Shown in pieces: positions 15,491 through 23,914 of a DNA stretch of 37,741 nucleotides. Under the pieces are notes generated by a model that saw only the letters and a list, made by a program, of their open reading frames with translations, was not told the origin of the DNA and ran no database searches. Numbering within the stretch: position 1 is the first letter of the stretch; each line of letters begins with the position of its first letter. Position numbers and translations under genes: made by a program. The stretch spans positions 1-37,741 of the forward strand of contig CALUPK010000078.1 in NCBI GenBank assembly GCA_944322575.1, given 5' to 3'. The DNA is from an uncultured Bacteroidales bacterium. GTDB taxonomy: Bacteria > Bacteroidota > Bacteroidia > Bacteroidales > UBA932.

Positions 15491-16530
15491 AAAGAGTACT
15501 GATAGTAGGAGCTTATGGGTATTTCGGCAACCATCTTGACGGACAGACCGTTAAGACGAGAAATGTCCATAAGCTGGTCGAAGAACGTTTTGACGGAAAG
15601 GTATGCGGCTTCGATACTTTGAAAGTAAGACGAAACCCGTTATTGCTGTTTGTACTTTTATGGCAGCTAATTAGATGCCATACGCTCATTCTTGTTCCGT
15701 GCCTTAACAATCTGACATATGTTTTTCCGATTACCTACTATTTGTCGAAAATTTTCAGATACGATATAATCGAGATATGCATAGGAGGATGGCAGGTAGA
15801 ATATTTCAAAGGCAACGAACGCTTTAAGCCTCACAAACTCACGATGGATTTGAGCAAAAAGATTAAAGTGATCTTTCCTGAGATGAAAGACGTAGACAGG
15901 AGGCTCAAATCCGAACTCGGATTCAAGAACTCAGAATATTTTCCAAATTTCAGGTTTTTTGATCTCGATATGCCATTGGATAGGAACCGCTCAAATGAAT
16001 TCCGTCTGGTTTTCATGGCGAGGGTCAACAAGAAAAAAGGATATGATACGATTTTCGAATTTGCCAATCACATAAGAGGACTATTCAATGACATCAAAAT
16101 CGATTTCTTCGGGCCTATAGAGAATGATGACAGGGAGGAATTTATGTCTTTGGTCGATTCGAATAGGGACATTGTCTCTTATAAAGGCGTATTACAGCCG
16201 GAAAATATCCATAAGACATTATGTATGTATGATCTGATGTTGTTCCCTACCACCTATTATACCGAAGGTTTCCCCGGCAGCATACTCGATGCATATATTT
16301 CAGGCATTCCTGTAATTGCAACGGAATGGATGCATTCGCATGAATTCATAGATGACGGGCATACCGGATATATAGTCCCTTTCGGAAATTGCCAAGAAGA
16401 GTTTGAAAGAAGGATATTGGAATTATATAGAGACCGGGAAAAGTTGAATTGCATGAAGCATGCCGCGCATGAAAAATGTAAATCGTATTCAGCAGATGCG
16501 GCTTGGAACGTGCTCTCAAAATATTTATAG
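15487..16530 (+). CDS. GT4-like glycosyltransferase
   Basis: This protein has 347 residues from the ATG at 15487, coupled by an ATGA overlap to the previous gene (a GTG at 15478 is less likely). It has a GT-B fold: the N-terminal VLIVGAYGYFGNHLDGQTVK, the middle RLVFMARVNKKKGYDTIFEF (the start of the donor-binding domain with R and K ligands) and YTEGFPGSILDAYISGIPVIA, the E-x-FP---LDA-- E/D element of GT4-type enzymes. The protein resembles capsule glycosyltransferases of Bacteroides. Donor and acceptor are unknown. Composition is intermediate in G+C, a little higher than wzx and wzy. Confidence 0.88.
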   Translation: MKRVLIVGAYGYFGNHLDGQTVKTRNVHKLVEERFDGKVCGFDTLKVRRNPLLLFVLLWQLIRCHTLILVPCLNNLTYVFPITYYLSKIFRYDIIEICIGGWQVEYFKGNERFKPHKLTMDLSKKIKVIFPEMKDVDRRLKSELGFKNSEYFPNFRFFDLDMPLDRNRSNEFRLVFMARVNKKKGYDTIFEFANHIRGLFNDIKIDFFGPIENDDREEFMSLVDSNRDIVSYKGVLQPENIHKTLCMYDLMLFPTTYYTEGFPGSILDAYISGIPVIATEWMHSHEFIDDGHTGYIVPFGNCQEEFERRILELYRDREKLNCMKHAAHEKCKSYSADAAWNVLSKYL

Positions 16531-16533
16531 TCA

Positions 16534-17556
16534 ATGCTTAGAATCACAGGCGACATAAATTTCACTGACGGTTTCTTCGATACGGGATTCGGTGTCGGTT
16601 CTTCGATAAAAAGCGGAGCGGATCCGTTTGCAAATATTGAACGCAAAGATTCGGATTTCTGGTTCGGTAATTTCGAATGCGTATGTTCTTCTGTTTCCGA
16701 CAAAAAAGGGATTTACAGGAGACAATTCATAATTTCTCCTGATGACATGTCCCATATCCGGCACTTCGACCTTTACGGGGTGGCCAATAACCATGTTATG
16801 CAGCATGGATGCGCAGCCTATGAAAATATGCTGGAGTACTTGAAGCAAAGAGGATGCATGTACGTCGGAAGCAAGGACCGAAAATCCGTGGTGATTGAGC
16901 ATCAGGGCAAAATGATAGGAATAATCGCATTCAGCCTCCGTCCGGAAAACTTCTCAGAAATGCCGTTATACTGGTCCATGCCTGAATATTCCGAAATCGA
17001 AGACGAGATTGAAAAACTATCGGGATGCGATTTCCGGATTGCATACGTGCATTGGGGTTACGAATTTATAAATTACCCTTACATAGATCAGAAGAACCTC
17101 GCCCATCTGATGATAGACAAAGGCGCGGATATAATCATAGGCATGCATCCGCATGTGTTGCAAGGGTTCGAGGTGTACAAAGGCAAATATATTTTTTATT
17201 CATTGGGGAACTTCGTGTTTAACATGCCGTGGACACCGACTAAATATGCAGCTATCGTGAATGTGGATTTTAGTGGCGACTATCCTGAGATTTCATGGGA
17301 CTACACAAGAATAGGAATTGATTTTTTCCCGCGCCTCTTGGAAGAAAAACAAGTTCCTGAAGAATTCTGTTTTAATTATCTTAACACATTAGTCCAAAAG
17401 ACAGATGAGAACGAGTGTTATTATTCCAATGTCTTTGCCCGCATGAAAAGGTATCGTAGATCGAATTATTTGGACATATTGTACAATATCCCCAAATTCA
17501 AACTCTCTGATTTATATTCTATACTAAGAGATTTTACGAATAGAATTATCAAATAA
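16534..17556 (+). CDS. CapA-family metallophosphoesterase-like protein
   Basis: This 340-residue protein matches the PgsA/CapA fold. The motifs are ITGDINF (metal-binding GD, 6-7), WFGNFECV (N/E, 46-48), GVANNHVMQHG (NNH, 85-87), AYVHWGYEF (HWG, 173-175), and IIGMHPHVLQGFEVYKGKYI (HPH, 205-207) followed by FYSLGNFVF. All metal-ligand positions of the calcineurin-like family appear intact. CapA is required for poly-gamma-glutamate capsule in Bacillus, but distant homologues occur in many polysaccharide loci with unknown role. No signal peptide or membrane anchor is present, unlike classical CapA, so it is probably cytosolic. Its neighbours, an amidoligase-like ATP-grasp gene 8 bp downstream and a FemAB-like gene upstream, point to a shared amide or peptide-type modification. 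Confidence 0.82.
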   Translation: MLRITGDINFTDGFFDTGFGVGSSIKSGADPFANIERKDSDFWFGNFECVCSSVSDKKGIYRRQFIISPDDMSHIRHFDLYGVANNHVMQHGCAAYENMLEYLKQRGCMYVGSKDRKSVVIEHQGKMIGIIAFSLRPENFSEMPLYWSMPEYSEIEDEIEKLSGCDFRIAYVHWGYEFINYPYIDQKNLAHLMIDKGADIIIGMHPHVLQGFEVYKGKYIFYSLGNFVFNMPWTPTKYAAIVNVDFSGDYPEISWDYTRIGIDFFPRLLEEKQVPEEFCFNYLNTLVQKTDENECYYSNVFARMKRYRRSNYLDILYNIPKFKLSDLYSILRDFTNRIIK

Positions 17557-17564
17557 TAAATAAG

Positions 17565-18491
17565 ATGAATATATCGACAAACAAAACATTGTCTGTCATA
17601 TTGGCTCCTGTAATTAAATTTTGCGAATATTTGGGTAATCACCATCCTGTTCTATTGGTAAAAATCAGGTATTTCGCTAAATTTAAAAAAATGCCGAATT
17701 TGAAAATTCCGCAGGACCTGAATGAAAAAATCCTATGGTTAAAATTGTTCTCGGATACAACCAAATGGACGGAATTGGCTGATAAATATAAAGTGCGTGA
17801 ATATGTTGAGGGTCTAGGCTTAGGAAAATATTTGGTCAAGCTGTACGGACATTGGACAGATGTAAAGGATATAAATTTCAATGAGTTGCCTAATTCTCTT
17901 ATTTTCAAAGTCAATAACGGAGATGGAAAAGGAACTAATTATATCGTGAGAGATTTAAAAAAGGAAGATAAAAGGGATTTATGTATTCTCTTTGAGAAAT
18001 GGCTAAATAGAAAAAATATTGGAGCTTTATCAGCTGAGCCTCAATATAAAAATATGATACCTTGCATAATTGCGGAAGAATTGTTACCGATTCCCAATGG
18101 GTACAGTTCTCTCGTTGATTATAAGATTTGGTGTATTAATGGTGAGGCGAAGTATATATGGACATGTTGCGATAGGGACGAAGATGGTGGCGGCGCCGAT
18201 GTGATGACTTATGACCTTGACTGGAACCCGCATCCTGAATTTTCAGTTTTCACATCTGAATATCGTAAAGGTAGGATCTTGCCTAAGCCCGATAATTTGG
18301 ATGAAATGTTGGATTTAGCAGAAAAATTGTCAAATGGTTTTCCGCAATTGAGAGTGGATCTTTATAATATTAATGGTAAAATATATTTTGGAGAACTAAC
18401 TTTCACTTCTCAAGGAGGTATGATGGATTTCTATACTAAAGACTTTTTAACCGAATTAGGAAAAGACATAAAATTGCCCAATAGAAAATAA
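17565..18491 (+). CDS. TupA-like ATP-grasp amidoligase family protein
   Basis: This 308-residue protein shows TupA-like ATP-grasp signatures: LNEKILWLKLFSDTTKWTEL, ADKYKVREYVEG, LIFKVNNGDGKGTNYIV, CIIAEELLPIPNGYSSLVDY, KIWCINGEAKYIWTCCDR, and the metal-binding RVDLYNINGKIYFGELTFTS near the C-terminus (D...E). Such proteins are common in capsule and teichuronopeptide loci; TupA in Bacillus makes teichuronopeptide, a polymer of glutamate and glucuronate. It may therefore attach an amino-acid-like group to uronic acid in the repeat unit. It is distinct in sequence from the RimK-like ligase at 7152, so the locus has two ATP-grasp enzymes. The fit to the family is good; the reaction here is inferred. 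Confidence 0.85.
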   Translation: MNISTNKTLSVILAPVIKFCEYLGNHHPVLLVKIRYFAKFKKMPNLKIPQDLNEKILWLKLFSDTTKWTELADKYKVREYVEGLGLGKYLVKLYGHWTDVKDINFNELPNSLIFKVNNGDGKGTNYIVRDLKKEDKRDLCILFEKWLNRKNIGALSAEPQYKNMIPCIIAEELLPIPNGYSSLVDYKIWCINGEAKYIWTCCDRDEDGGGADVMTYDLDWNPHPEFSVFTSEYRKGRILPKPDNLDEMLDLAEKLSNGFPQLRVDLYNINGKIYFGELTFTSQGGMMDFYTKDFLTELGKDIKLPNRK

Positions 18492-18495
18492 TAAT

Positions 18496-19497
18496 ATGAT
18501 TTCTGTCATTTGCCCGATATACAATGAAGAGAAGTATATCGAGAAGTGCATAGACTCTATTCTGCGGCAGGACTATCCCAAGGAAGATATGGAAGTTCTG
18601 CTTGTGGATGGAATGAGTACGGACAAGACCAGGGAGATAGTACTGTCATATTGTGCTGACTATTCCTTTATCCGCTTGCTTGACAACCCACGGAAAATAG
18701 TTCCTTATGCAATGAATATAGGGATACAGGCGGCAAAAGGAGATATTGTCATACGGTTAGACGCTCATGCAATATACCCGGATAATTATTTTTCAGAACT
18801 TGTCGCAAAGCTTTATGAACTCCATGCCGATAATGTGGGCGCTGTCTGCAGAACACTTCCGGCAGATGATTCGCCTAAATGCAAGGCTATTGCTGCTGCA
18901 TTGAGCAGTCCGTTCGGTATGGGAAACTCATATTTCCGAATAGGTGCGAAGGAAATCATGCAGGTGGATACTGTTCCGTTCGGATGTTATCGAAAGGAAG
19001 TATTCGACAAAATAGGTCTTTATGATACAGATTTGATACGCAACCAGGATGATGAGCTCAACGCACGTTTGGTCAAGCATGGCGGAAAGATTTACCTGCT
19101 GCCGTATCTTATTGTAGATTATTTTGCACGCAATACGATTAAGAAAACAGGGAAAATGTTCTACCAGTATGGATTGTATAAACCGCTGGTAAACAAAAAA
19201 CTCGGAAGTCCTGCTACTATAAGGCAATTTTTCCCCTTAGCTTTTGTTCTCGGGCTTATTTTCGGTTTGGCATTAAGTATCCTCAGTAAATATATCCTAA
19301 TTGCATATCTGGCTGTCGTCGCCATGTATTTTTTACTTGCGCTGGTTTATAGCCTTAAATCCTATTCATCTATATCTCAGGTGATGTGGCAGATTATATC
19401 ATATTTTACAGTGCATGTAAATTACGGTTGGGGATATTTAGTCGGAATTTATAAAATACTGACAAAGGCAAATTTTCAAGCGAAAGTCAATCGCTGA
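18496..19497 (+). CDS. GT2-family glycosyltransferase with C-terminal membrane helices
   Basis: This 333-residue protein has a GT-A domain at residues 1-230: ISVICPIYNEEKYIEKCIDS, LLVDGMSTDKTREIV, GDIVIRLDAHAIYPDNY (DAHA in place of the usual DxD), and RNQDDELNARLVKHGG (the ED-like catalytic base region). It is followed by two or three hydrophobic helices (about 245-295). This is the ExoA/succinoglycan-type layout that works at the inner face of the membrane on lipid-linked sugars. A histidine in place of the second aspartate after D-A occurs in this subgroup. It lies just before the aminotransferase and initiating PGT genes, so it may add the second sugar; that is a guess from gene order. 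Confidence 0.88.
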   Translation: MISVICPIYNEEKYIEKCIDSILRQDYPKEDMEVLLVDGMSTDKTREIVLSYCADYSFIRLLDNPRKIVPYAMNIGIQAAKGDIVIRLDAHAIYPDNYFSELVAKLYELHADNVGAVCRTLPADDSPKCKAIAAALSSPFGMGNSYFRIGAKEIMQVDTVPFGCYRKEVFDKIGLYDTDLIRNQDDELNARLVKHGGKIYLLPYLIVDYFARNTIKKTGKMFYQYGLYKPLVNKKLGSPATIRQFFPLAFVLGLIFGLALSILSKYILIAYLAVVAMYFLLALVYSLKSYSSISQVMWQIISYFTVHVNYGWGYLVGIYKILTKANFQAKVNR

Positions 19498-19515
19498 TAA
19501 AATAAATCTTTAAAC

Positions 19516-20724
19516 ATGAGGAAAATTTCGTTTTCGCCTCCGGATATGACGGGGGCTGAGGCCGCTATGGTGGCTGAGGTGCTGGATTCCGGATGGATTA
19601 CGACAGGACCTAAGACCAAAGAGTTCGAGCACATGATCTCCATGTGCTGCAACACGCAGAAATCCGTATGTCTCAATTCCGCTACAGCCTGTATGGAAAT
19701 GGCCTTGAGAGTTCTCGGGGTAGGTCCCGGTGATGAGGTGATTGTTCCTGCTTACACATACACTGCCACAGCCAGTTCTGTATGTCATGTCGGGGCAATG
19801 CCTGTAATGGTGGATACGACTCCAGGCTCGTATGAGATGGATTATGATAAGGTCGCGGAAGCCATTACTGAAAGGACAAAGGTTGTGATGCCTGTTGACC
19901 TGGGTGGTGTAATCTGTGACTACGACAAAGTATTTCAAGCAGTTGAGTCAAGAAAGAGCCTTTTCAGACCGTCTAACGAGATTCAGAAAGTCTTCGGGAG
20001 AGTGATTGTGCTGGCAGATGCAGCGCATGCTTTCGGAGCCAAGCGGCATGGCAGGATGTGCGGAGAGATAGCTGACTTCACTTCATTCTCATTTCATGCA
20101 GTGAAAAACCTTACGACAGCAGAGGGCGGCGCATTGACATGGCGTTCACGCGAAGGTCTGGATGATGAGGCTGTCTATAAGCAACTGCAGCTGCTCTCAC
20201 TGCACGGCCAGAGCAAGGACGCACTGGCCAAGACCCAGTTGGGCGCCTGGGAATATGACATCGTAGCTCCATATTACAAATGCAACATGACCGACATCAT
20301 GGCCGGTATAGGGCTGGCACAGCTCAAACGCTATCCGGAATTGCTGTACAGACGCAGACAGATAGTAGGGCAATACAACGAGGCTCTCAAAGGATACAAT
20401 GTACAGATTCTTGACCACTATGGCACTGACCACTCTTCGTCCGGACATCTGTACCTTGTGCGCCTGCTCGGGAAAGATGTGGATTACCGCAATGATGTCA
20501 TCGTCAAGATGGCAGAACGCGGTATTGCATGCAATGTCCACTACAAGCCACTGCCGATGATGACGGCATATAAAGCCATGGGGTTTGATATCAAGGATTT
20601 CCCCAATGCGTACAATCAGTACCGCAACGAGATTACTCTCCCGCTGCATACACATCTTTCCGATGATGACGTGCAGTATGTTATGAAGAATTTTACTCAA
20701 ATCATATCTGACCTGAAAAGGTGA
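19516..20724 (+). CDS. DegT/DnrJ/EryC1-type sugar 4-aminotransferase
   Basis: This PLP-dependent enzyme has 402 residues. It shows the substrate loop SGWITTGPKTKEFE, SATACMEMALRVLGVGPGDE, IVPAYTYTATASSV, the cofactor aspartate in VLADAAHAFGAK (D168), and the Schiff-base lysine in FSFHAVKNLTTAEGGAL (K197). It would aminate the 4-keto sugar produced by a FlaA1/PglF-type dehydratase; the tail of such an enzyme is at the left window edge. In Bacteroides fragilis PSA the equivalent pair, WcfR and WcfS, makes and transfers 2-acetamido-4-amino-2,4,6-trideoxygalactose. Here too the gene overlaps the PGT gene by 4 bp. Codon use moves back towards the G+C-rich core. The exact stereochemistry of the product cannot be inferred. 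Confidence 0.9.
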   Translation: MRKISFSPPDMTGAEAAMVAEVLDSGWITTGPKTKEFEHMISMCCNTQKSVCLNSATACMEMALRVLGVGPGDEVIVPAYTYTATASSVCHVGAMPVMVDTTPGSYEMDYDKVAEAITERTKVVMPVDLGGVICDYDKVFQAVESRKSLFRPSNEIQKVFGRVIVLADAAHAFGAKRHGRMCGEIADFTSFSFHAVKNLTTAEGGALTWRSREGLDDEAVYKQLQLLSLHGQSKDALAKTQLGAWEYDIVAPYYKCNMTDIMAGIGLAQLKRYPELLYRRRQIVGQYNEALKGYNVQILDHYGTDHSSSGHLYLVRLLGKDVDYRNDVIVKMAERGIACNVHYKPLPMMTAYKAMGFDIKDFPNAYNQYRNEITLPLHTHLSDDDVQYVMKNFTQIISDLKR

Positions 20725-21311
20725 AACGTATTTTTGACATCATTATGAGCGGACTGGGACTGGTATTCCTGAGTCCTGTTTTTTTGGCAATAGCCATATG
20801 GATCAAGTTTGATTCTCCAGGCCCCGTTTTCTACAGGCAGGTACGCGTAGGACGAAATAACAAAGATTTCAAGTTGTTCAAATTTCGCTCAATGCGTGTG
20901 GGCTCAGACAAAAAAGGACTCATAACAGTAGGAGGACATGATCCAAGAGTTACTCGCTCCGGATACTACATACGTAAATATAAACTGGATGAGTTGCCCC
21001 AGTTAATTAATGTCTTCTTGGGTGACATGAGTCTGGTCGGACCACGTCCTGAAGTCCGCAAATATGTTGATATGTACACAATGGAACAACTGCATGTACT
21101 GGATGTTCGTCCCGGAATCACTGATATGGCTTCAATATGCTACCGCAACGAGAATGAACTTCTTGCACAGGCTTCAGATCCTGAGATGTACTATCTGAAT
21201 GTAGTCATGCCGGACAAACTGCGGATAAACCTCGAATATGTAAAATCACATACATTTTTTGGAGACTGTCGTCTTATTTTGAAGACATTCATAACTATAA
21301 TAAAAGATTAA
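20721..21311 (+). CDS. Small initiating phosphoglycosyl transferase (PglC/WcfS-like)
   Basis: This 196-residue monotopic PGT has an N-terminal re-entrant helix (IFDIIMSGLGLVFLSPVFLA), the conserved DSPGPVFYRQVRVG, FKLFKFRSM, the catalytic Asp-Glu dyad in KLDELPQLINVFLGDMSLVG (D90, E91) and VGPRPEVRKYV. It has the minimal catalytic core only, without the extra membrane domain of WbaP. It transfers a sugar phosphate from a UDP-sugar to undecaprenyl phosphate and so starts the repeat unit. With the overlapping aminotransferase, the likely donor is a UDP-4-amino-HexNAc, as with WcfS of B. fragilis PSA. It is the last biosynthetic gene; 32 bp separate it from the OmpA gene. Confidence 0.93.
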   Translation: MKRIFDIIMSGLGLVFLSPVFLAIAIWIKFDSPGPVFYRQVRVGRNNKDFKLFKFRSMRVGSDKKGLITVGGHDPRVTRSGYYIRKYKLDELPQLINVFLGDMSLVGPRPEVRKYVDMYTMEQLHVLDVRPGITDMASICYRNENELLAQASDPEMYYLNVVMPDKLRINLEYVKSHTFFGDCRLILKTFITIIKD

Positions 21312-21343
21312 TTTTTTAAATAAACTAACTAAATCAAACTGCA

Positions 21344-22570
21344 ATGAAACGTTTTTATCTCGCGGCACTCGCTGCCGCGCTGCTGTCAGTCACCGCTCTG
21401 GCAGCGCAGGAGAAGGCAGACACCTCGGCTGTCGACCCCAAGCCCAGTTTCGCTGGTTTCGTGACCAACGGGTTCTGGGACAACTGGGAGATTTCCGTCA
21501 ACGGAGGGGTAGGAGCGGCACTGTTCAACAAACGCAATCCCGGTCCTGCCGGAGACTATCTTGGCGGCTATGGCAACATTTCTGTCACCAAATGGCTTTA
21601 TCCGGTGGTCGGACTCCGCGGGTCTCTTGACCTCGGAGCTTATCACAGTGTCAGTGACAACCTAATAAAAGAACGCTGGCCCTTCGCATCCCTTCACATG
21701 GACCTCATGATCAATCTGTCCAACTGGATTGGAGGCTACAAGGAACACCGCGTCTACTATGCTGTGCCTTTCATGGGTATGGGATATATGGCATCCAATG
21801 TACCGAGAACATTCAAGAACTTCCGTCAGAACTTCATCGTCTCCTACGGACTGCTGAACAAGTTCCGGGTATCTGACTGCATCGACCTCAATCTGGAGAT
21901 TGGCGGTATAGTGGGCAAGAATGAGATCAGCCCGGCTAAAGTGAATGGTTCCGGTGCGTTTCTTACCACTGTCAATTCTTCTTTAGGTCTTACTTACCGC
22001 TTCGGCAAACGCGACTTCGAGCGCGGCGCCGCAGGCTATACCATGGACGACATCAATGCCCTGAAGGCCGAGGCCGCCAGAGCAGCAGAGCGGGCTCAGA
22101 CCCAGAGTACTGCAAACGAGGATCTGAGCGACGAGCTCGCGCAGGCCGAGAAGGACGCCGCCGCAGCACAGCAGCGTGCCGACCAGGCTGAGAAGCAGCT
22201 CGCTGACGCTCAGGCTGAGCTCGAGGCCCTCAAGCAGCAGATGGCCCTCGACGCCGCTACTCCCGAGGAGACCATCTTCTTCGATTTCGAGGTATGGGGT
22301 CTCGACGCCGTGGACATGACCACCCTGAAGGAGCTCGCCAAGAAGATGCTGGCCGGTCCCAAGGACTATGTCTACACCATCACCGGCTACGCTGACTTCA
22401 CCACTGGCGCACGCTCCAACAACATCGCTATCGCAGAGAAGCGTGCCCAGTCCGTTTACGACTACCTCGTAAGCCTCGGCGTGCCCGCCGCACAGCTCAC
22501 CCATCAGGGTGCCGGTCCCGACGCCCAGCCGTTCACAGGCCGCGGCAACCAGTCCGTCACCATCAAGTAG
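21344..22570 (+). CDS. OmpA-family outer membrane protein
   Basis: This 408-residue protein has a signal peptide (MKRFYLAALAAALLSVTALA, with cleavage near A20-A21/Q22). A beta-barrel-like N-terminal part follows (WEISVNGGVGAALF, YGNISVTKWLYPVVGLRGSL and others). Next comes an Ala/Glu-rich coiled coil (about 235-305, AEAARAAERAQTQ...LEALKQQMALD). The last part is a peptidoglycan-binding OmpA domain (IFFDFEVWGLD at about 306, ITGYADFTTGARSNNIAIAE, GVPAAQLTHQGAG). Similar OmpA proteins are abundant in Bacteroidales outer membranes. It is G+C-rich and belongs to the chromosomal core, so it probably marks the fixed right edge of the variable polysaccharide locus. It is closed by a strong terminator. 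Confidence 0.92.
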   Translation: MKRFYLAALAAALLSVTALAAQEKADTSAVDPKPSFAGFVTNGFWDNWEISVNGGVGAALFNKRNPGPAGDYLGGYGNISVTKWLYPVVGLRGSLDLGAYHSVSDNLIKERWPFASLHMDLMINLSNWIGGYKEHRVYYAVPFMGMGYMASNVPRTFKNFRQNFIVSYGLLNKFRVSDCIDLNLEIGGIVGKNEISPAKVNGSGAFLTTVNSSLGLTYRFGKRDFERGAAGYTMDDINALKAEAARAAERAQTQSTANEDLSDELAQAEKDAAAAQQRADQAEKQLADAQAELEALKQQMALDAATPEETIFFDFEVWGLDAVDMTTLKELAKKMLAGPKDYVYTITGYADFTTGARSNNIAIAEKRAQSVYDYLVSLGVPAAQLTHQGAGPDAQPFTGRGNQSVTIK

Positions 22571-22603
22571 AGGAATACAGATTTTAAGATTGTTATACCG
22601 AAG

Positions 22604-22641
22604 AGGCCGGCCGGATTCAGTTCCTGCCGGCCTTTTTTTTT
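22604..22641 (+). terminator. Rho-independent terminator after the OmpA gene
   Basis: AGGCCGGC (22604-22611) pairs perfectly with GCCGGCCT (22626-22633) around a 14-nt loop, and a run of about nine T follows. It ends transcription of the OmpA gene and probably of the polysaccharide operon. Confidence 0.9.
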
Positions 22642-22672
22642 AGATTCGTGATAATTACTTGAATATATTTGT

Positions 22673-22680
22673 TACCTTTG
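22673..22680 (+). promoter_or_regulatory. -7 box (TACCTTTG) upstream of the AAA_14 ATPase gene
   Basis: TACCTTTG fits TAnnTTTG and lies 43 bp before the ATG at 22724. The leader between them contains a direct repeat GAGTAAAA (22685-22692 and 22707-22714, 22-bp period, about two helical turns) around a short palindrome-like ATACTAAGTAT. That could be an operator site overlapping the transcription start. Confidence 0.55.
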
Positions 22681-22723
22681 TGTTGAGTAAAAATACTAAG
22701 TATACTGAGTAAAATGTAATACT

Positions 22724-23908
22724 ATGTATAAACGAGCAGAACACCAAGTAATTACAGACAGATTAAAAGAACCGCGGAAGTTCATCCAAGTGGTAATGGG
22801 CGCCCGTCAAGTAGGCAAGTCCACCGTAGTCAAGCAAGTGCTCCAAGATCTGGACATGCCTTATCAGTTCTTTTCTGCCGACAACGTTCCGGCCACTAAA
22901 AGTGCGTGGATTTCAGATTGCTGGGCAGCTGTGCGCAGCTTGATGGAGGAGCGGGAATGGGAGAGCATCATCCTTGTAATCGACGAGATACAGAAGATTG
23001 CCGACTGGAGTGAGGCGGTGAAAAAGGAATGGGACGATGATACGTTTCACGACCGCAATATCAAAGTATTGCTTTTAGGAAGCAGCCGTATATTGTTAGA
23101 GAAGGGGTTGTCCGAGTCCTTGGCAGGGCGTTTTGAAGAAATACGCATGAGCCACTGGAACTACCGAGAGATGCAGGAATGCTTCGGCTTTTCACTTGGC
23201 CAATACTTGTTCTATGGAGGCTATCCCGGTGCTGCTACTTTGATTGGCGATGAAGATCGTTTCGGGCAATACATCCAGTCGGCTATCATTGAAGCTACTA
23301 TCAATAAAGACATTCTGATGGATACGCCGATCAGCAAGCCAGCCTTGCTTCGCCAGACCTTTGAGTTGGGTGCTGCCTATTCGGGGGAGCTGCTTTCCTT
23401 GAATAAAATGTTAGGTTCACTTCAAGATGCCGGAAACACGGTGACCTTGGCTGGATATATCAACCTGCTGGATGAAAGCGGATTGCTGCGTGGTCTTCAG
23501 AAATTCAGTACAGATATGGCCCGTAGACGCGCCAGCATCCCCAAATTTCAGGTGTACAACAATGCGTTGAAGATGGTGTATAGCCCGCTGACTTTTGAGC
23601 AGGCGATACTTGACCGTAAGTCATGGGGACGTATCTTTGAGTCGGGCATCGGGGCCTGGCTGGTAAGCCAAGCCTTCATACATCGTTTTGAAGTATTCTA
23701 TTGGCGTGAACGGAATGATGAAGTGGACTTCGTACTGCGCAAGAAAGGTTCGGTGGTCGCCATCGAGGTGAAAAGCAATGGGGAGAAGCGGACGGAAGGG
23801 TTGGATAAGTTCCGTAAGCTATTCAACCCGCAAGCGGCATTTATTGTAGGTGATGGAGGCATCAGTGCAGAAGATTTTCTTTCGATGGATCTGAGAAAGC
23901 TGTTTTAA
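22724..23908 (+). CDS. AAA_14/DUF4143 ATPase (COG1373 family)
   Basis: This 394-residue protein has a Walker A GARQVGKSTV (27-36) and a Walker B-like IILVIDEIQKIADWSEAVKK (about 85-104). A sensor-type LLLGSSRILLEKGLSESLAG follows, then the mid-protein YPGAATLIGDE region. The C-terminal DUF4143 part ends with FYWRERNDEVDFVLRKKG and VVAIEVKSNGE, which looks like a PD-(D/E)XK-type EVDFV...EVKS core. This family is common in Bacteroidota and archaea as stand-alone genes of unknown role, sometimes near mobile or defence genes. It is flanked by terminators or promoters on the left and is convergent with recQ (6-bp gap) on the right, so it is transcribed alone. An intact ATPase and nuclease-like motif suggest that it is functional. 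Confidence 0.88.
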   Translation: MYKRAEHQVITDRLKEPRKFIQVVMGARQVGKSTVVKQVLQDLDMPYQFFSADNVPATKSAWISDCWAAVRSLMEEREWESIILVIDEIQKIADWSEAVKKEWDDDTFHDRNIKVLLLGSSRILLEKGLSESLAGRFEEIRMSHWNYREMQECFGFSLGQYLFYGGYPGAATLIGDEDRFGQYIQSAIIEATINKDILMDTPISKPALLRQTFELGAAYSGELLSLNKMLGSLQDAGNTVTLAGYINLLDESGLLRGLQKFSTDMARRRASIPKFQVYNNALKMVYSPLTFEQAILDRKSWGRIFESGIGAWLVSQAFIHRFEVFYWRERNDEVDFVLRKKGSVVAIEVKSNGEKRTEGLDKFRKLFNPQAAFIVGDGGISAEDFLSMDLRKLF

Positions 23909-23914
23909 ATTCGC

